From the NCBI GenBank assembly GCA_002309305.1, contig DBWR01000050.1, positions 1 through 6,159 on the forward strand: a stretch of 6,159 nt of DNA. Direction: 5' to 3'. The position numbers and the translations under genes were made by a program. The DNA comes from Treponema sp. UBA1233 (lineage in GTDB: Bacteria > Spirochaetota > Spirochaetia > Treponematales > Treponemataceae). Position 1 is the first letter of the stretch. Each line of letters starts with the position of its first letter. Positions 5,626-6,159 of the stretch are shown here, piece after piece. The notes below the pieces were generated by a model. The model saw nothing but the letters and a program-made list of their open reading frames with translations, was not told the origin of the DNA and did not search any database.

Positions 5626-6159
5626 TTATTTCTTTGCAATTTCGCTGATGCTTGTTACAACACCTGCAAGATTCTGTAAGTCAGACGGAACGATTATCTT
5701 TGTTGCCTGACCGTTGGCTGCCTTCTCAAATGCTTCCAGGCTGCGGAGCTTGAGGACTGCACTGTCCATTCCGGCTTCCTTGAGCATCTTGAGACCTTCT
5801 GCCTTTGCCTGCTGAACCTCGCGGATTGCCTCTGCCTCGCCTTTTGCCTTCTGGATTGCTGATTCCTTCTGTGCCTCTGCCTGAAGAATCATTGCCTGCT
5901 TTTCTCCTTCTGCCTCAAGGATGGCGGACTGCTTGTGGCCTTCTGCAATAAGAATCTGCTCACGGCGCTCACGTTCTGCCTTCATCTGCTTTTCCATTGC
6001 CTCACGGATTGCCTGTGGCGGCTCAATGTTCTTTACCTCAACACGGTTTACCTTGATGCCCCATGGGTCGGTTGCCTCGTCAAGAATCGCACGCATCTTT
6101 GTGTTGATTACGTCACGGCTTGTAAGGGATTCGTCAAGCTCCAGCTCACCGATGATGTT
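5626..6159 (-). CDS. SPFH/band 7 (stomatin-like) membrane protein, C-terminal part
   Basis: The C-terminal 177 residues of a protein whose start lies beyond the right edge; the frame stays open to position 6159. The first visible residues, NIIGELELDESLTSRDVINTK, and then RAILDEATDPWGIKVNRVEVKNIEPP are characteristic of the SPFH domain of the paraslipin/QmcA (HflC-like) group. A long charged, alanine-rich segment follows, with repeats of the type ILxAEGxKQSA and AEAQKESAIQKAKGEAEAI. It should form the coiled coil through which these proteins build membrane-bound oligomers. The tail (IIVPSDLQNLAGVVTSISEIAKK) fits the family's C-terminus. Members usually have about 300 residues, so more than half is visible, and an N-terminal membrane helix is expected outside. 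The role in family members is organisation of membrane microdomains and regulation of membrane proteases; the partner here is unknown. The Met at 6094-6096 is internal, not the start. An NfeD-type partner often sits beside such genes but none is seen on the visible side. Confidence 0.92.
   Translation of the reverse strand, partial: NIIGELELDESLTSRDVINTKMRAILDEATDPWGIKVNRVEVKNIEPPQAIREAMEKQMKAERERREQILIAEGHKQSAILEAEGEKQAMILQAEAQKESAIQKAKGEAEAIREVQQAKAEGLKMLKEAGMDSAVLKLRSLEAFEKAANGQATKIIVPSDLQNLAGVVTSISEIAKK

Noticed and set aside
5110..5648. Several short plus-strand open frames of 60-66 residues
   Set aside because: They overlap the S41-like gene antisense, resemble no protein family and lack start signals.
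1..6159. CRISPR arrays, tRNA or rRNA genes, insertion sequences, phage or defence genes
   Set aside because: No spaced direct repeats, cloverleaf sequences, transposase motifs or recombinase motifs were seen on either strand.

Overview
The window looks like ordinary chromosome from a diderm bacterium of moderate G+C content. A spirochaete of the gut or rumen Treponema type is the best guess. This rests on a relaxed lipobox (MAAS-C) on a short lipoprotein signal, a membrane-anchored LuxR-type regulator, c-di-GMP signalling, an intracellular xylosidase, and a short CCCCGAA/TTCGGGG hairpin between genes. None of these is decisive and no rRNA or other phylogenetic marker is present, so the assignment is tentative.

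Layout from left to right. (1) Positions 1-20 hold the first codons of a minus-strand gene that leaves the window; a near-consensus promoter and a strong ribosome binding site precede it. (2) 141-1697, minus strand: a complete cytoplasmic GH39 beta-xylosidase-like enzyme with both catalytic glutamates. (3) 1698-1799: a 102-bp divergent promoter region. (4) 1800-3539, plus strand: a four-helix membrane protein with a degenerate GGDEF domain (GGDVF) and a complete EAL domain, probably a c-di-GMP phosphodiesterase. (5) 3536-4243, minus strand: a six-helix membrane protein with a C-terminal LuxR-type helix-turn-helix, starting at GTG and overlapping the previous gene tail to tail by 4 bp. (6) 4292-5548, minus strand: a secreted lipoprotein with an S41-peptidase-like fold. 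(7) 5549-5625: a short gap with a perfect 8-bp hairpin. (8) 5626-6159, minus strand: the C-terminal part of an SPFH/band 7 (stomatin, paraslipin/QmcA-like) membrane protein that runs off the right edge.

The genes do not form one clear pathway. The xylosidase would complete breakdown of imported xylo-oligosaccharides and may belong with the gene starting at the left edge. The phosphodiesterase and the membrane LuxR protein are signalling proteins, and the S41-like lipoprotein and the SPFH protein act at the envelope. The SPFH, S41-like and LuxR genes share a strand with gaps of 77 and 48 bp, so partial read-through is possible, but the LuxR gene has its own plausible promoter. I found no convincing previously undescribed multi-gene system. 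The most useful second looks are the hidden left-edge gene start, the degenerate GGDEF site, the AUGUGA overlap at the LuxR start, and the hairpin repeat.
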